Below are positions 28,943 to 37,681 of a stretch of DNA of 64,000 nt, piece by piece. Numbering within the stretch: the first letter of the stretch is position 1; the number at the start of each line of letters is the position of its first letter. The stretch spans positions 33,831-97,830 of the forward strand of contig JAFPWT010000002.1 of the NCBI GenBank assembly GCA_017394865.1, read 5' to 3'. The notes beneath the pieces are model-generated. The model saw only the letters and a program-made list of their open reading frames with translations. It made no database searches and was not told the DNA's origin. A program made the translations under genes and the position numbers. The stretch is from Bacteroidales bacterium. GTDB lineage: Bacteria; Bacteroidota; Bacteroidia; Bacteroidales; F082.

Positions 28943-30301
28943 CTATTTTTTGATGACTTTCCAAGTTTCATGTCCAGTGGGGCTATCTACCTCTAGAAGG
29001 TAAATGCCTTCTGGTTGCCGCGATAGATCGAAGGTGACACTGTTGCTTCTGAGCTCCTTTGTTTCAAGAATGGTACCTGTTATGTTAAGCAGCGTTGCGT
29101 TAGCGGTACCTTCCATGTTGGGATTGCTGAATTGTAAACTGAACAGGCCATAGGTCGGGTTGGGAAATAGTGTGAAGTTAGACGGAGCGACTGTTGCCGT
29201 TGGGGATTTGGGAGGAATGATTCGCTGGAAGACCAAGCTTCTCGAAATCCTGTTGCCATTGCTGTCGTAGGTGAATACGATGGTGTCTTCAGAGGTTGCC
29301 TTCTTCAGTTCGTCAATCTCGTCTTGCAGCAAGAGGATATACCGTGTTAGTTCTTCGATTTTCAACAACAGGGCACATTGCATGTCGTTCAGGTCATAAC
29401 CGTTGTTGAGGATCTCTTTTTCGGAGGGTAGATTTGGGAGATGACGTTTTTCAGCAAGATACTGCTTGAGATCGTCCAATTTCATTAGCGAATAGTTGTC
29501 GTCGAAAACATGGTCGGGCCAATGCTGTACCTCCTTGATGTATACTTTCGTTGAGATGAGGCCCCCGTCGACGGCTAGGGCGTAGTCTTTGACCTCATTG
29601 ACAGTGTTGATGCCGATCTTCCCGTTGAGCGTGATGTTGGGTGCCAGTAGCTTCATGTCGCCTGTGCCGGCGTTAAGTTCCATGGTGGCTGTGTTGTCCA
29701 CAGTGATGCTGTGGGTGTCATCGAAGAGGTGGATGAAGGCTTTATGTCCATTTCTATCTGAAGGCTCGATAAGAACGCCAGCGTCTTCGTTGTTGTCGGA
29801 TTTGATGTGTAACTTGGTCTGGGGTGTGGTAATGGGCCCTATCGCCACTTTGCCTGTATAGTTGTTGTTCAACGACTTGGTGATGAGCAGGGTAGGCCTG
29901 TTGCTGTTGACCCCAAAGGCGATGCTGTTGGCCGTGCTGTTGGTCAATGGATAGCTTGCGGTGGTGCCAGAACCGAACACAAAGGCGTTCTGAGCCGTAG
30001 CCTTGACATAGTTGCCTAGCGCCATGCTGCCGATTCCCGAGGCGATGGCCGTATTGCCTATCGCTGTCGTGGTGGATTGTGTCGCCTTGCTGTTGTAGCC
30101 AAATGCCAAGCTATTGCTGCCAGTAGCCTGTGTGGTGTAGCCTCCAGCGAGTGAGTTATTTCCGGAAGCTGTGTTTTTGTTGCCGATGGCTGAAGCATTG
30201 GCTCCCGTTGCACTGCAACCATTATATTGCACTTGCGCATGGGATTGACATACGCATCCCAAGAAGAGTGCTATTAGGATTTGTGTGAGATATTTTTTCA
30301 T
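28943..30301 (-). CDS. YadA-head-repeat, fibre-like T9SS cargo protein
   Basis: A 452-residue secreted protein. After the signal peptide (1-23, CQSHAQ) come YadA-like head repeats (about 28-135) of the form xxAxGxxNxAxG/xSxAxGY, as in trimeric autotransporter adhesins. A tail-fibre-like beta region (about 150-260) and an amphipathic coiled-coil (about 305-335, LLLKIEELTRYILLLQDEID) follow. A short YD-type motif TYDSNGNR (344-351) precedes a T9SS type A sorting domain (about 376-452, LFPNPTYGLFSLQF...WKVIKK). It is probably a surface fibre. It lies immediately upstream of the RHS toxin gene in the same direction. Confidence 0.8.
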   Translation of the reverse strand: MKKYLTQILIALFLGCVCQSHAQVQYNGCSATGANASAIGNKNTASGNNSLAGGYTTQATGSNSLAFGYNSKATQSTTTAIGNTAIASGIGSMALGNYVKATAQNAFVFGSGTTASYPLTNSTANSIAFGVNSNRPTLLITKSLNNNYTGKVAIGPITTPQTKLHIKSDNNEDAGVLIEPSDRNGHKAFIHLFDDTHSITVDNTATMELNAGTGDMKLLAPNITLNGKIGINTVNEVKDYALAVDGGLISTKVYIKEVQHWPDHVFDDNYSLMKLDDLKQYLAEKRHLPNLPSEKEILNNGYDLNDMQCALLLKIEELTRYILLLQDEIDELKKATSEDTIVFTYDSNGNRISRSLVFQRIIPPKSPTATVAPSNFTLFPNPTYGLFSLQFSNPNMEGTANATLLNITGTILETKELRSNSVTFDLSRQPEGIYLLEVDSPTGHETWKVIKK

Positions 30302-30359
30302 AACTATTTAATTTTCAAATTATTAGTTTTATTTTTTGGGCTTTTTTAGGGTGTGTTTC

Positions 30360-30409
30360 GGCTTGGAGTCAGTCCGGTGTGGGTTTGGCACGTTGGACTG
30401 ACTCAAGCC
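30360..30409. terminator. Strong hairpin after the 30436 gene
   Basis: GGCTTGGAGTCAGTCC (30360-30375) pairs with GGACTGACTCAAGCC (30395-30409) with one bulged base and a 19-base loop. It lies between the T9SS cargo gene and the fibre gene, both on the minus strand. No T-run follows, so termination strength is uncertain; the fibre gene presumably starts from promoters in the AT-rich DNA at 30302-30358. Confidence 0.6.
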
Positions 30410-30435
30410 AGCATTATGGAAGGATAAATAGCGTT

Positions 30436-31947
30436 CTACTTTTTGATGAACGTCTCGGAGAGCAGGGACTTTTGGCCCGAATAGATATGGTAGCAGTAAA
30501 TGCCTGTCTTGAGTCGCGTGACATCAATGTTCAGCAGGTTCCCTCCCGACCGAACGTCGCAGTCCAGGAGGATTCTGCCATGAATGTCTTCCACGCGGCA
30601 TCGGAGCTTCCTGTATTGTTCCGTATCGGCGATAGGGATATGGAGAATTTCGTTGCATGGATTGGGATAAGCATTACCTTGTGTCAAGACTTGGTCGACC
30701 GTTGTCACCGACCAGGGGAGGCTAATGAAGTCATCGGGGGTGAGTTTTCTGATGAAAGGAAGTGCTGTTGTCGCGAAAGGATAATAATTGCAGGAGTCGT
30801 TCACGGTGATGCAACCTCCGTCGGAAGAAGGGAGGATGAGACAGGTGCGGTAGGATTCATGGTCATCGTCGACATGGAAGCCTGTGATCTCCAATTGGTC
30901 GTTGAGTCGATATACGCAGGCGACTCCTGGATAGTAGCCCCAATGATGAGAGTGGAAGCTGAAATAGAAGGTGTTGCCGTTGGGTGCCGCCATGCAACGA
31001 GGCTGCGCGGCATCGTCGATGGTGTCGGCTCTTTCGTTGAGTGGAAGGAGCTCCAGAATCTCACCTTGTGTGGTGACTCGTGAGACGCGCAGCCTGTTGC
31101 GGTCGGCAGCACCGATACTACTAAAAAACAAAGCTTCATTTTCGGAAAGCCAATGGTCGGTATAACAATCCCTGTAAAGCGTGTGGTCGGATTTCTCTAT
31201 CTGGTCTCTCCAAATAGGGTGCTCTTCAATGTAGTTGAATTCATCGTCGAAGGTGATGAATGACATGACGCCGCCATAGCCGGGAACTAGACACAACAGC
31301 GTCTCATCCTGCTCATTATACCATAGCTGTCGTACTTTGAAATCCGTCAGATAGGCAATTGGATCGGGCTCGTCGGCAAGCAAGTATCGGTGACTGATGG
31401 TGTCGCCATGATGATCGAATTTGTAAAGAACGCCGCGATAGAAAACGCCTCCATAGTCATTGTTTTGAACGATATAGGTGGATACGATGATGTTGCCATA
31501 ACTATCGAGGGTGCCTGCGCATTTCCCGAAGCTGACGGAATTCACTTCTTTGTCATACAGCCGCTCCTCCAGCAAGTTTAGGTCTTTGTCGAAGATGAGC
31601 ACCATAAGTCGGTCGCAGGTGTCGTTACTGAGGTTGCCTGCCACGAAAAGGTTCCCGTCGGGCATTTCGACAATGCAGTTGGCTTTGGAATAGTAGCCGT
31701 TTTTGCAGTATTGGTAGGCGGCGTGATTTCCGTCGGTGTCTACCCGGAAGAGCATTGCGTCGGGTGTATCTCTGTCAGGACCTTCCTGTCCGACAAGGAA
31801 CGTGGTGCCGCTTTCATCAACGAACCCGTCGTGAAAGTGGTTATAGCCAGAGGGATGTCCACTGGGGTACCTGACGCTCCATTCCTGCGCAGAGAGTAGC
31901 AGGCCGTTAAGGATGAGCAGGACGAGGAAAGTGCTTCTTTTGATCAT
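30436..31947 (-). CDS. T9SS-sorted secreted protein, propeller-like
   Basis: A 503-residue protein with a signal peptide (MIKRSTFLVLLILNGLLLSA) and a body of recurring DGN/DxDLN-type turns (FRVDTDGNHAAYQYC, MPDGNLFVAGNLSND, IFDKDLNLLEERLYD) that suggests a beta-propeller or related repeat fold. The C-terminal 75 residues form a T9SS type A sorting domain (GNAYPNPCNEILHIPI ... LKTGIYCYHIYSG ... ETFIKK). Export across the outer membrane by T9SS is inferred from that domain. Ligand or activity is unknown. Its ATG overlaps the lipoprotein stop as ATGA, so the two are co-translated. Confidence 0.75.
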   Translation of the reverse strand: MIKRSTFLVLLILNGLLLSAQEWSVRYPSGHPSGYNHFHDGFVDESGTTFLVGQEGPDRDTPDAMLFRVDTDGNHAAYQYCKNGYYSKANCIVEMPDGNLFVAGNLSNDTCDRLMVLIFDKDLNLLEERLYDKEVNSVSFGKCAGTLDSYGNIIVSTYIVQNNDYGGVFYRGVLYKFDHHGDTISHRYLLADEPDPIAYLTDFKVRQLWYNEQDETLLCLVPGYGGVMSFITFDDEFNYIEEHPIWRDQIEKSDHTLYRDCYTDHWLSENEALFFSSIGAADRNRLRVSRVTTQGEILELLPLNERADTIDDAAQPRCMAAPNGNTFYFSFHSHHWGYYPGVACVYRLNDQLEITGFHVDDDHESYRTCLILPSSDGGCITVNDSCNYYPFATTALPFIRKLTPDDFISLPWSVTTVDQVLTQGNAYPNPCNEILHIPIADTEQYRKLRCRVEDIHGRILLDCDVRSGGNLLNIDVTRLKTGIYCYHIYSGQKSLLSETFIKK

Positions 31948-32927
31948 GGGATGAGGCTTTCGATGGTTCCGAATTCGTCGATACGTACTTGAGCACGGAT
32001 GCCGTACTCCACTTCGTTATAATGCGTGGCGGCGCTTCCATCCTCAATCATGACGCCTGAGACCTCGATGGAAATGGGACTGTATTCGGTCAGGTGGTAT
32101 TGTCCGGGGACGATCCGTGTGATGACCTGCTTTTCGCCGTTGTAGTAGTCGTTCATATACATGTATTCGATGCACAAGTCTTCAGGATTCGGATTGTAGT
32201 ACAGACACGAGTAGTTCGACCCGTCGAACACATAACGCACACGGTCGGTGTAGATGTTCCGGTAACCGCTTCCGGCTTCGACGAAAGGCTCGATGAGTTC
32301 TGCGTAGAGTTGTTCTTGAAGTTGTTCGTCGGCACCCGAGGGAATGTCGGGGTCATCGCATTTCCCCAAAGGGGTGGCAAACATCCAGTTGTCGTCGGTT
32401 CCGAAGGGTCCATCGATATGGTTGATGACTTGGTTGTGGCTGGAACGGTTGCCGGTCTTTCCTGAGAAAGTGATGACAGTCCCTCGGTTGCCTTGGTTTA
32501 CTTCCTTGATGGTCAGCGAGAGGAATCCTTTGTTGTCAAAGTCGTCGGATGCGATGGCGGCACGGGCCTGCTCGATTACCTCTTCATACAAAGCCACGGC
32601 GTCGTATACCAGCACTTGCTGTTGGTCATCGACAGACAGTGAAAGGCTGAACTCGTGCTCGTTGACTTCATCGTAGTAGCTCTCCACATCCGAATAGGTG
32701 AGGTTGAAATGGTTTTCCACATCCCAAAGAGCCTCGGTGAGGGAGAGTGTCTCATTGCTTTTTGCATCGGGATTAGCGCGCACGTATTCGATTTGCTTTC
32801 GAAAGGTGCGAAGCTGTTCGACGGCTTTGTTGTTGGATTCAACAGGGGTGGTTTGGTCTTTGTTGCAGGCATGGAGCACTGCAAGGGCGCAGCATAGCGC
32901 CAGGGCTTTTACTAGGCTTTCTTTCAT
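31944..32927 (-). CDS. Hypothetical lipoprotein
   Basis: A 327-residue protein with a lipoprotein signal peptide; the lipobox is LHAC with Cys at 21. Residues 30-130 are predicted helical and charged (AVEQLRTFRKQIEYVRANPDAK...), and the rest is mixed beta with many Tyr/Asp. I do not recognise a family. It is the first gene of a two-gene unit with the T9SS cargo protein at 30436-31947, under the promoter at 32981-33011. It may be an outer-membrane partner of that cargo. Confidence 0.7.
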   Translation of the reverse strand: MKESLVKALALCCALAVLHACNKDQTTPVESNNKAVEQLRTFRKQIEYVRANPDAKSNETLSLTEALWDVENHFNLTYSDVESYYDEVNEHEFSLSLSVDDQQQVLVYDAVALYEEVIEQARAAIASDDFDNKGFLSLTIKEVNQGNRGTVITFSGKTGNRSSHNQVINHIDGPFGTDDNWMFATPLGKCDDPDIPSGADEQLQEQLYAELIEPFVEAGSGYRNIYTDRVRYVFDGSNYSCLYYNPNPEDLCIEYMYMNDYYNGEKQVITRIVPGQYHLTEYSPISIEVSGVMIEDGSAATHYNEVEYGIRAQVRIDEFGTIESLIP

Positions 32928-32980
32928 AACGTTTAGATTTTTAAATTAATTTGTTTAATATTTCGGTATCTATTCGTTGG

Positions 32981-33011
32981 CAAAAATACAACCTGAAAAG
33001 CCTTTTGTCAA
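32981..33011 (-). promoter_or_regulatory. Promoter of the lipoprotein/T9SS cargo unit
   Basis: Minus-strand TATTTTTG (32981-32988) fits the -7 consensus, and TTG (33009-33011) lies 20 bases upstream at the -33 position. The leader would be about 47 bases. Confidence 0.65.
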
Positions 33012-33116
33012 GTGTTTTTAATAAAAAAATTAAAAAAAAATCTATTAATGTATATATACCTATTTAATTAATAAAAGAGATTTCTTTTTTTCGTGGCGTG
33101 TTACCTAAAAAAGATG

Positions 33117-33124
33117 TATCTTTG
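33117..33124 (+). promoter_or_regulatory. -7 box abutting the TonB-receptor start codon
   Basis: TATCTTTG is a perfect -7 box whose last base is only 5 bases before the ATG at 33130. If the normal spacing holds, transcription starts on or beside the start codon. No -33 TTTG is obvious. Confidence 0.5.
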
Positions 33125-33129
33125 CCTCG

Positions 33130-35469
33130 ATGAAAAAAAGCCTCCTTATCGGTTTGCTGTTGGTGCTTTTTGCCGCCAATCTCTGCGCCCAGCAAAAGGG
33201 TAGCGTGACGGGCACCGTGCGTGATGCTGAAACAGGGGAGACCCTTATCGGTGTGGCCGTGCTTGAACCAGGGCTGAAGAAAGGTGTCACCACCAATGAA
33301 AAAGGGGTGTATAACATTGATCTTCCCATAGGCAACCATACGCTACAATTCTCATATCTAGGTTTTAAAACCACAGAGAAACATGTCACAGTGGGACAAA
33401 AACCAACCACTTTGAATGTGCGTCTGCAACCCGATGTGACAAAGCTTAGCGAAGTGCAGGTCACGGGCAAGAAACCCGACAGCAACGTGTCGGAGATGGC
33501 CATGAGCGTGCAGACCCTTGACATGATCACCATCAAGAAGATTCCCGCCTTGATGGGGGAGGTCGACGTGATCAAGACGATCCAGCTCTTACCTGGTGTA
33601 CAGGCGGCCTCTGAGGGCTCGTCGGGATTCAGTGTGAGGGGAGGCGGTACCGATCAGAACCTGATCCTACTCGATGACGCGCCTATCTATAATGCCTCCC
33701 ATTTCCTGGGCTTCTTCTCGGTGTTCAACAACGATGTTGTGAAAGAGGCCACCTTGTACAAAGGGGACATTCCAGCCAACTATGGCGGACGACTCTCCTC
33801 GGTGCTCGATGTTAAGGTGAAAGACGATATGCCGAACAAACTCTCTGGAACAGGTGGCATCGGTCTCGTCACCAGCCGTCTTATGGTGGAGACTCCGTTG
33901 TTCGAACAACAGACCTCGCTGATGTTGGCCGGCCGCACTACCTATGCGGGTCTGGTCATTCCTTTTTTAGGCGAAGACGCAGAGGGTTCCGATATCTATT
34001 TTTATGACCTTAACGCCAAAGTGACGCAGCGCATCAACGATAATAACCGCCTGTTTCTCTCGGTCTACCATGGCCGCGACCGCTTCCAGGTGCAGGATAT
34101 GATGGGTCTGGGTTACGGCAATTCCAGCGCCACCTTGCGGTGGAATCACATCTTCAATAACCGTCTTACCTCTAACCTCACACTGCTAGGCTCGAAGTTC
34201 AACTACGACATCGATATCTGGGTTGATCCTTACGACTGGTCGCTGCGTGCCGGTTCGAAGAGCGTCCAACTCAACTACGACTTCAGCATGCTCTGGAACG
34301 ACGAGAACATTTCGCGCTGGGGGCTCAGTACAGGCTACCTTGCGTTCAACCAGGGCGAGCTAGAGGACAGGGGAGGAGCCCTTTCGCAATATATGGGACT
34401 GGACAATTACACCGTGGTGACCCGGAAGGCGCTTGAACATGCACTCTATTTCACCCACGACCAAAGCTTCGGCACCATCTTCTCCATGCGCTACGGACTT
34501 AGACTCTCGTGTCTGCAGAACATCGGCGCGGAGGATTTCTATGTGTTCGACGATAACTATCAAGTGTCCGACACGCTGCATTATGGTCAGGGCGAGATCT
34601 TCAATACTGAAATCCACCTGGAACCTCGACTGGCAGCCATGTACCGTATCGACGAGGTGTCGTCGGTGAAGGCTTCCTACTCGCGTACTTTCCAGTATGC
34701 GCAGGTGGCTTCGGCAGCCACAGGCGGACTGCCTTTTGACGTGTGGTTCCCCGTCAGTCCTAATGTGAAGCCACAACGTTGCGACCAGTATGCCGTGGGT
34801 TATTTTCGTAACTTCCATCACGATGCCATAGAGACCTCGGCGGAGCTGTATTATAAAGACTTGAACAACGTGATTGATTTCAAGGATAACGCTTCTACCT
34901 ATGGTAATGTGTTGATTGATGGTGAGTTGCGTATCGGTAAGGGACGTTCCTACGGAGTGGAGTTCCTCGTTAGGAAAAACACTGGCAAGCTGACGGGTTG
35001 GATCTCTTATACCTATTCAAGGACCTTCAGGACTATCGAAGGCATCAATTTCGGCAAGGAATACCGTTCGCCTTACGACCGGCCGCATAATTTTGTCATC
35101 GTGGCCAACTACGAGATTACCCCGCAACTCAGTGTGGCCGCCAACTGGATCTATAACACAGGTCAGCCGGTGACTTATCCTTATGGCCAATTTACCATCG
35201 GTGGCGTCACCCATGCCATTTACAATGGCAGCCGCAACGAGAGCCGTTATCCAGCTTATCACCGCATGGATCTCTCTCTCACTTGGCAACTGCCCGACCG
35301 ACGCTGGAAACGGTGGGACAGTGAGCTGAATGTCTCGGTCTATAATGTTTATGCCCATCATAATACCTGGGCGGTGACCTTTGCGCAAGATGGTGAGGGC
35401 GGCGTGAAGACGGAGAAAATGTACCTCTTCTCGGCAGTGCCTTCCATATCGTATCAATTTAAATTCTGA
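33130..35469 (+). CDS. TonB-dependent outer-membrane receptor
   Basis: A 779-residue receptor with a signal peptide (MKKSLLIGLLLVLFAANLCAQ), an N-terminal CarboxypepD_reg-like domain (about 24-105, GSVTGTVRDAETGETLIGV), a plug domain (about 115-225, with LPGVQAASEGSSGFSVRGGGTDQN and LLDDAPIYN) and a 22-strand beta-barrel to the C-terminal aromatic residue (SYQFKF). It imports a substrate with TonB energy. The following DUF4249 lipoprotein is its usual partner in Bacteroidetes. No SusD gene or sigma/anti-sigma pair is present, so a polysaccharide role is not supported; the substrate is unknown. Confidence 0.93.
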   Translation: MKKSLLIGLLLVLFAANLCAQQKGSVTGTVRDAETGETLIGVAVLEPGLKKGVTTNEKGVYNIDLPIGNHTLQFSYLGFKTTEKHVTVGQKPTTLNVRLQPDVTKLSEVQVTGKKPDSNVSEMAMSVQTLDMITIKKIPALMGEVDVIKTIQLLPGVQAASEGSSGFSVRGGGTDQNLILLDDAPIYNASHFLGFFSVFNNDVVKEATLYKGDIPANYGGRLSSVLDVKVKDDMPNKLSGTGGIGLVTSRLMVETPLFEQQTSLMLAGRTTYAGLVIPFLGEDAEGSDIYFYDLNAKVTQRINDNNRLFLSVYHGRDRFQVQDMMGLGYGNSSATLRWNHIFNNRLTSNLTLLGSKFNYDIDIWVDPYDWSLRAGSKSVQLNYDFSMLWNDENISRWGLSTGYLAFNQGELEDRGGALSQYMGLDNYTVVTRKALEHALYFTHDQSFGTIFSMRYGLRLSCLQNIGAEDFYVFDDNYQVSDTLHYGQGEIFNTEIHLEPRLAAMYRIDEVSSVKASYSRTFQYAQVASAATGGLPFDVWFPVSPNVKPQRCDQYAVGYFRNFHHDAIETSAELYYKDLNNVIDFKDNASTYGNVLIDGELRIGKGRSYGVEFLVRKNTGKLTGWISYTYSRTFRTIEGINFGKEYRSPYDRPHNFVIVANYEITPQLSVAANWIYNTGQPVTYPYGQFTIGGVTHAIYNGSRNESRYPAYHRMDLSLTWQLPDRRWKRWDSELNVSVYNVYAHHNTWAVTFAQDGEGGVKTEKMYLFSAVPSISYQFKF

Positions 35470-35474
35470 CGGCG

Positions 35475-36356
35475 ATGAAGAAACTGGCTTATATGATCTC
35501 TCTAATGCTTCTCCTCGCTTTTACGGCGTGTCGAGAGGAGATTATGATCGACTTGGAGGAAGGCAGCCCGATGATTGGCGTGGAAGGCTCTTTTACCGAC
35601 GAGTACAAGCGTCACGAGGTGATCTTGAGCTATACGGCCGAGTTCTACAATGCCGATGAAATTAGGATGATCAGCGGTGCCAAGGTCGCTGTCACCGACG
35701 GGGTGGATACGATTCCATATTTGGAACAGCCGGATCGGCCGGGGCATTACCTCACCGACTCGGTGGCAGGGCATAAGAACACGATGTATAAGCTTCTCTT
35801 GGAGGTGCCCGAGGTGGACGGCCCCGTGCATTTGTATGCCGAGAGCTACATGAACGACAACGTGGAGGAGATCGACTCCATGGTATTGAAAAAGGCCTCG
35901 ATGTTTCCCAACTTGCCGATGATGGATACGATCTATATGCTCTATCCTTATTTCCAGAGCTTGCCGGATCCTTCCATTGTGTATATGATCAAGATCACTG
36001 AGGATACCATTCCGATGAACGACACGTTGACGCAACTCAACACCATCCCTACGGCGGGTTATGCGGGTTATTATGTGAACGGCCCCGAGATGTTGGAAGA
36101 CAACATGGAGATCCCGGTATGTGTCGTCACGGAGAGTGAGTTATACGACGGGAAGCTGTTCCGTTTGGATCTGTTCAGTATTCCTTATGACTATATGGTC
36201 TTTCTGTATAGCGTGAAGATGTCGATGGGCAGCAATCCCTTGTTGGGTCCCCCAACCAATGTCCCGACCAACATCCAACCTCAGGGTTCTGCCGTCGGCT
36301 GGTTCTATGCCGCTTCGGTGGTCTCGAAGGAGTTGGTTTATCATCCTAAGGAATAG
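35475..36356 (+). CDS. DUF4249 family lipoprotein
   Basis: A 293-residue lipoprotein (lipobox FTAC, Cys19). It contains the DUF4249 pattern of an N-terminal GSPMIGVEGSFTDEYKRHEV strand region (about 30-50), ISGAKVAVTDGVDTIPY, and Pro/Asn-rich later segments (NVPTNIQPQGSAVGWFYA). DUF4249 genes regularly follow TonB receptors in Bacteroidetes and the product is probably a surface lid or binding subunit. The gene starts 5 bases after the receptor stop. Its 3' end overlaps the convergent miaB 3' end by 16 bases. Confidence 0.85.
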   Translation: MKKLAYMISLMLLLAFTACREEIMIDLEEGSPMIGVEGSFTDEYKRHEVILSYTAEFYNADEIRMISGAKVAVTDGVDTIPYLEQPDRPGHYLTDSVAGHKNTMYKLLLEVPEVDGPVHLYAESYMNDNVEEIDSMVLKKASMFPNLPMMDTIYMLYPYFQSLPDPSIVYMIKITEDTIPMNDTLTQLNTIPTAGYAGYYVNGPEMLEDNMEIPVCVVTESELYDGKLFRLDLFSIPYDYMVFLYSVKMSMGSNPLLGPPTNVPTNIQPQGSAVGWFYAASVVSKELVYHPKE

Positions 36357-37657
36357 GAGCCTTCTATTGACAGCGCCGTTGCTGAAATCACCTTCACCTT
36401 CACAATCTGTCCGATCAAGCTCTCGTCGCGCGAAGCGAAACGAATGACGATCTTGCCCTCGGTGTGGCCGGTGAGGTAGCCGCCCTTACGGTCGTAGTCC
36501 TCCACGAGCATCTTTACGGTAGTACCTACCAGGGCTTGGTTATAAACCAGAGAATGTTTCATCAACTCTTCGGTGAGGCGGTGGTAGCGCTGGCGTTTCA
36601 CTTCCTTGGGTACGTCGTCGTCCCACTTGGAAGCCACGGCACCTTCGCGCACGCTGTACTGGGCGATGTAAGCCATGTTGTATTTGAATTCCTCCATGGC
36701 CTTTCGGGTGTTCTCGAACTCCTCTTCGCTCTCGTGGGTAAAGCCCACGATGATGTCGGTGAAGATGGTGGCAGTGGGGAGCTTCTCGCGGATGGTCTGG
36801 ATGATATGACGGTAACGCTCCAAGTTGTGGTGACGGTTCATGCGCTGCAGCATCACGTCGTCGCCCGACTGGATCGGGATGTGGATCTGCTTGGCGAGAC
36901 AGTCGTATTGCGCCATCACCTCGATGATCTCATCCTCCATGTCGCGGGGATGCGGCGCAGTGTAATACACCCAGAACTCCTTTCCTGATGTCTTGCCGAA
37001 CTCACCGATGCGGCGCAACAACTCGGCAAAATTGATCTCGGCGCCTTTCTTGTCGAGGCCATACGAATTGACGTTTTGGCCCAGCAGGGTGATGCTCTTG
37101 TAGTCCTTCTCCACCAACTCCTTTACCTCGTTCAGGATTTCTTCTGACGGCCTTGAGACCTCTCTGCCGCGGGTGTAAGGCACGGCGCAGTAGGTGCAGA
37201 AGTTATTGCACCCGTTTTGGATGGGGATGTAGGCCTCGAAGCTGGAGGCGCGCAGGGGGTTGATGTCCCAGAAAGGTTCCATGTTGGCCGAAGGATTTAC
37301 TTCTTTCATCGGGGTGACCACGCCGTACTGGCGGATCATCTCAGGCAGTTTGGGCAGCTCGTTCATGGTGAACACCAAGTCGAACAGCTTCAAAAACCGG
37401 ACTCTGTCAGCGGGCAAGATGCAGCCTGAGACAAAAGTGATGACGCTTTTGCGGTTCTTCATGGTGTTCCATTTCTCGATGCGACCATACACTTTGTCGA
37501 TGCCTTTTTGGCGCACCGAGCATGCCACGATGCCCAGGATATTAGCTTCCTCTTCGTTGTCGGTGGGGGCGTAGCCCATCTGCTGCAGCACGGTGCGCAC
37601 ACGCTCCGTGTCGCTGAGGTTCATCTGGCATCCGAAAGGCAAGAGGTAGTATTTCAT
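36341..37657 (-). CDS. miaB: tRNA-2-methylthio-N6-dimethylallyladenosine synthase
   Basis: Radical-SAM methylthiotransferase acting on A37 of tRNAs reading UNN codons. The 438-residue protein has the N-terminal UPF0004 domain with cluster cysteines in PFGCQMNLSDTERV, VACSVRQKG and VSGCILPADR, the radical SAM motif NGCNNFCTYCAVPY (about 149-162), and a C-terminal TRAM domain (about 372-435). Family choice of MiaB over RimO/MtaB rests on the SDTERV start, IPIQSGDD and IVGFTHESEEEF motifs. lplA lies 24 bases upstream on the same strand. Confidence 0.88.
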   Translation of the reverse strand: MKYYLLPFGCQMNLSDTERVRTVLQQMGYAPTDNEEEANILGIVACSVRQKGIDKVYGRIEKWNTMKNRKSVITFVSGCILPADRVRFLKLFDLVFTMNELPKLPEMIRQYGVVTPMKEVNPSANMEPFWDINPLRASSFEAYIPIQNGCNNFCTYCAVPYTRGREVSRPSEEILNEVKELVEKDYKSITLLGQNVNSYGLDKKGAEINFAELLRRIGEFGKTSGKEFWVYYTAPHPRDMEDEIIEVMAQYDCLAKQIHIPIQSGDDVMLQRMNRHHNLERYRHIIQTIREKLPTATIFTDIIVGFTHESEEEFENTRKAMEEFKYNMAYIAQYSVREGAVASKWDDDVPKEVKRQRYHRLTEELMKHSLVYNQALVGTTVKMLVEDYDRKGGYLTGHTEGKIVIRFASRDESLIGQIVKVKVISATALSIEGSYSLG

Positions 37658-37681
37658 AGGTGGAAAGTTGAAATTGGAGAG

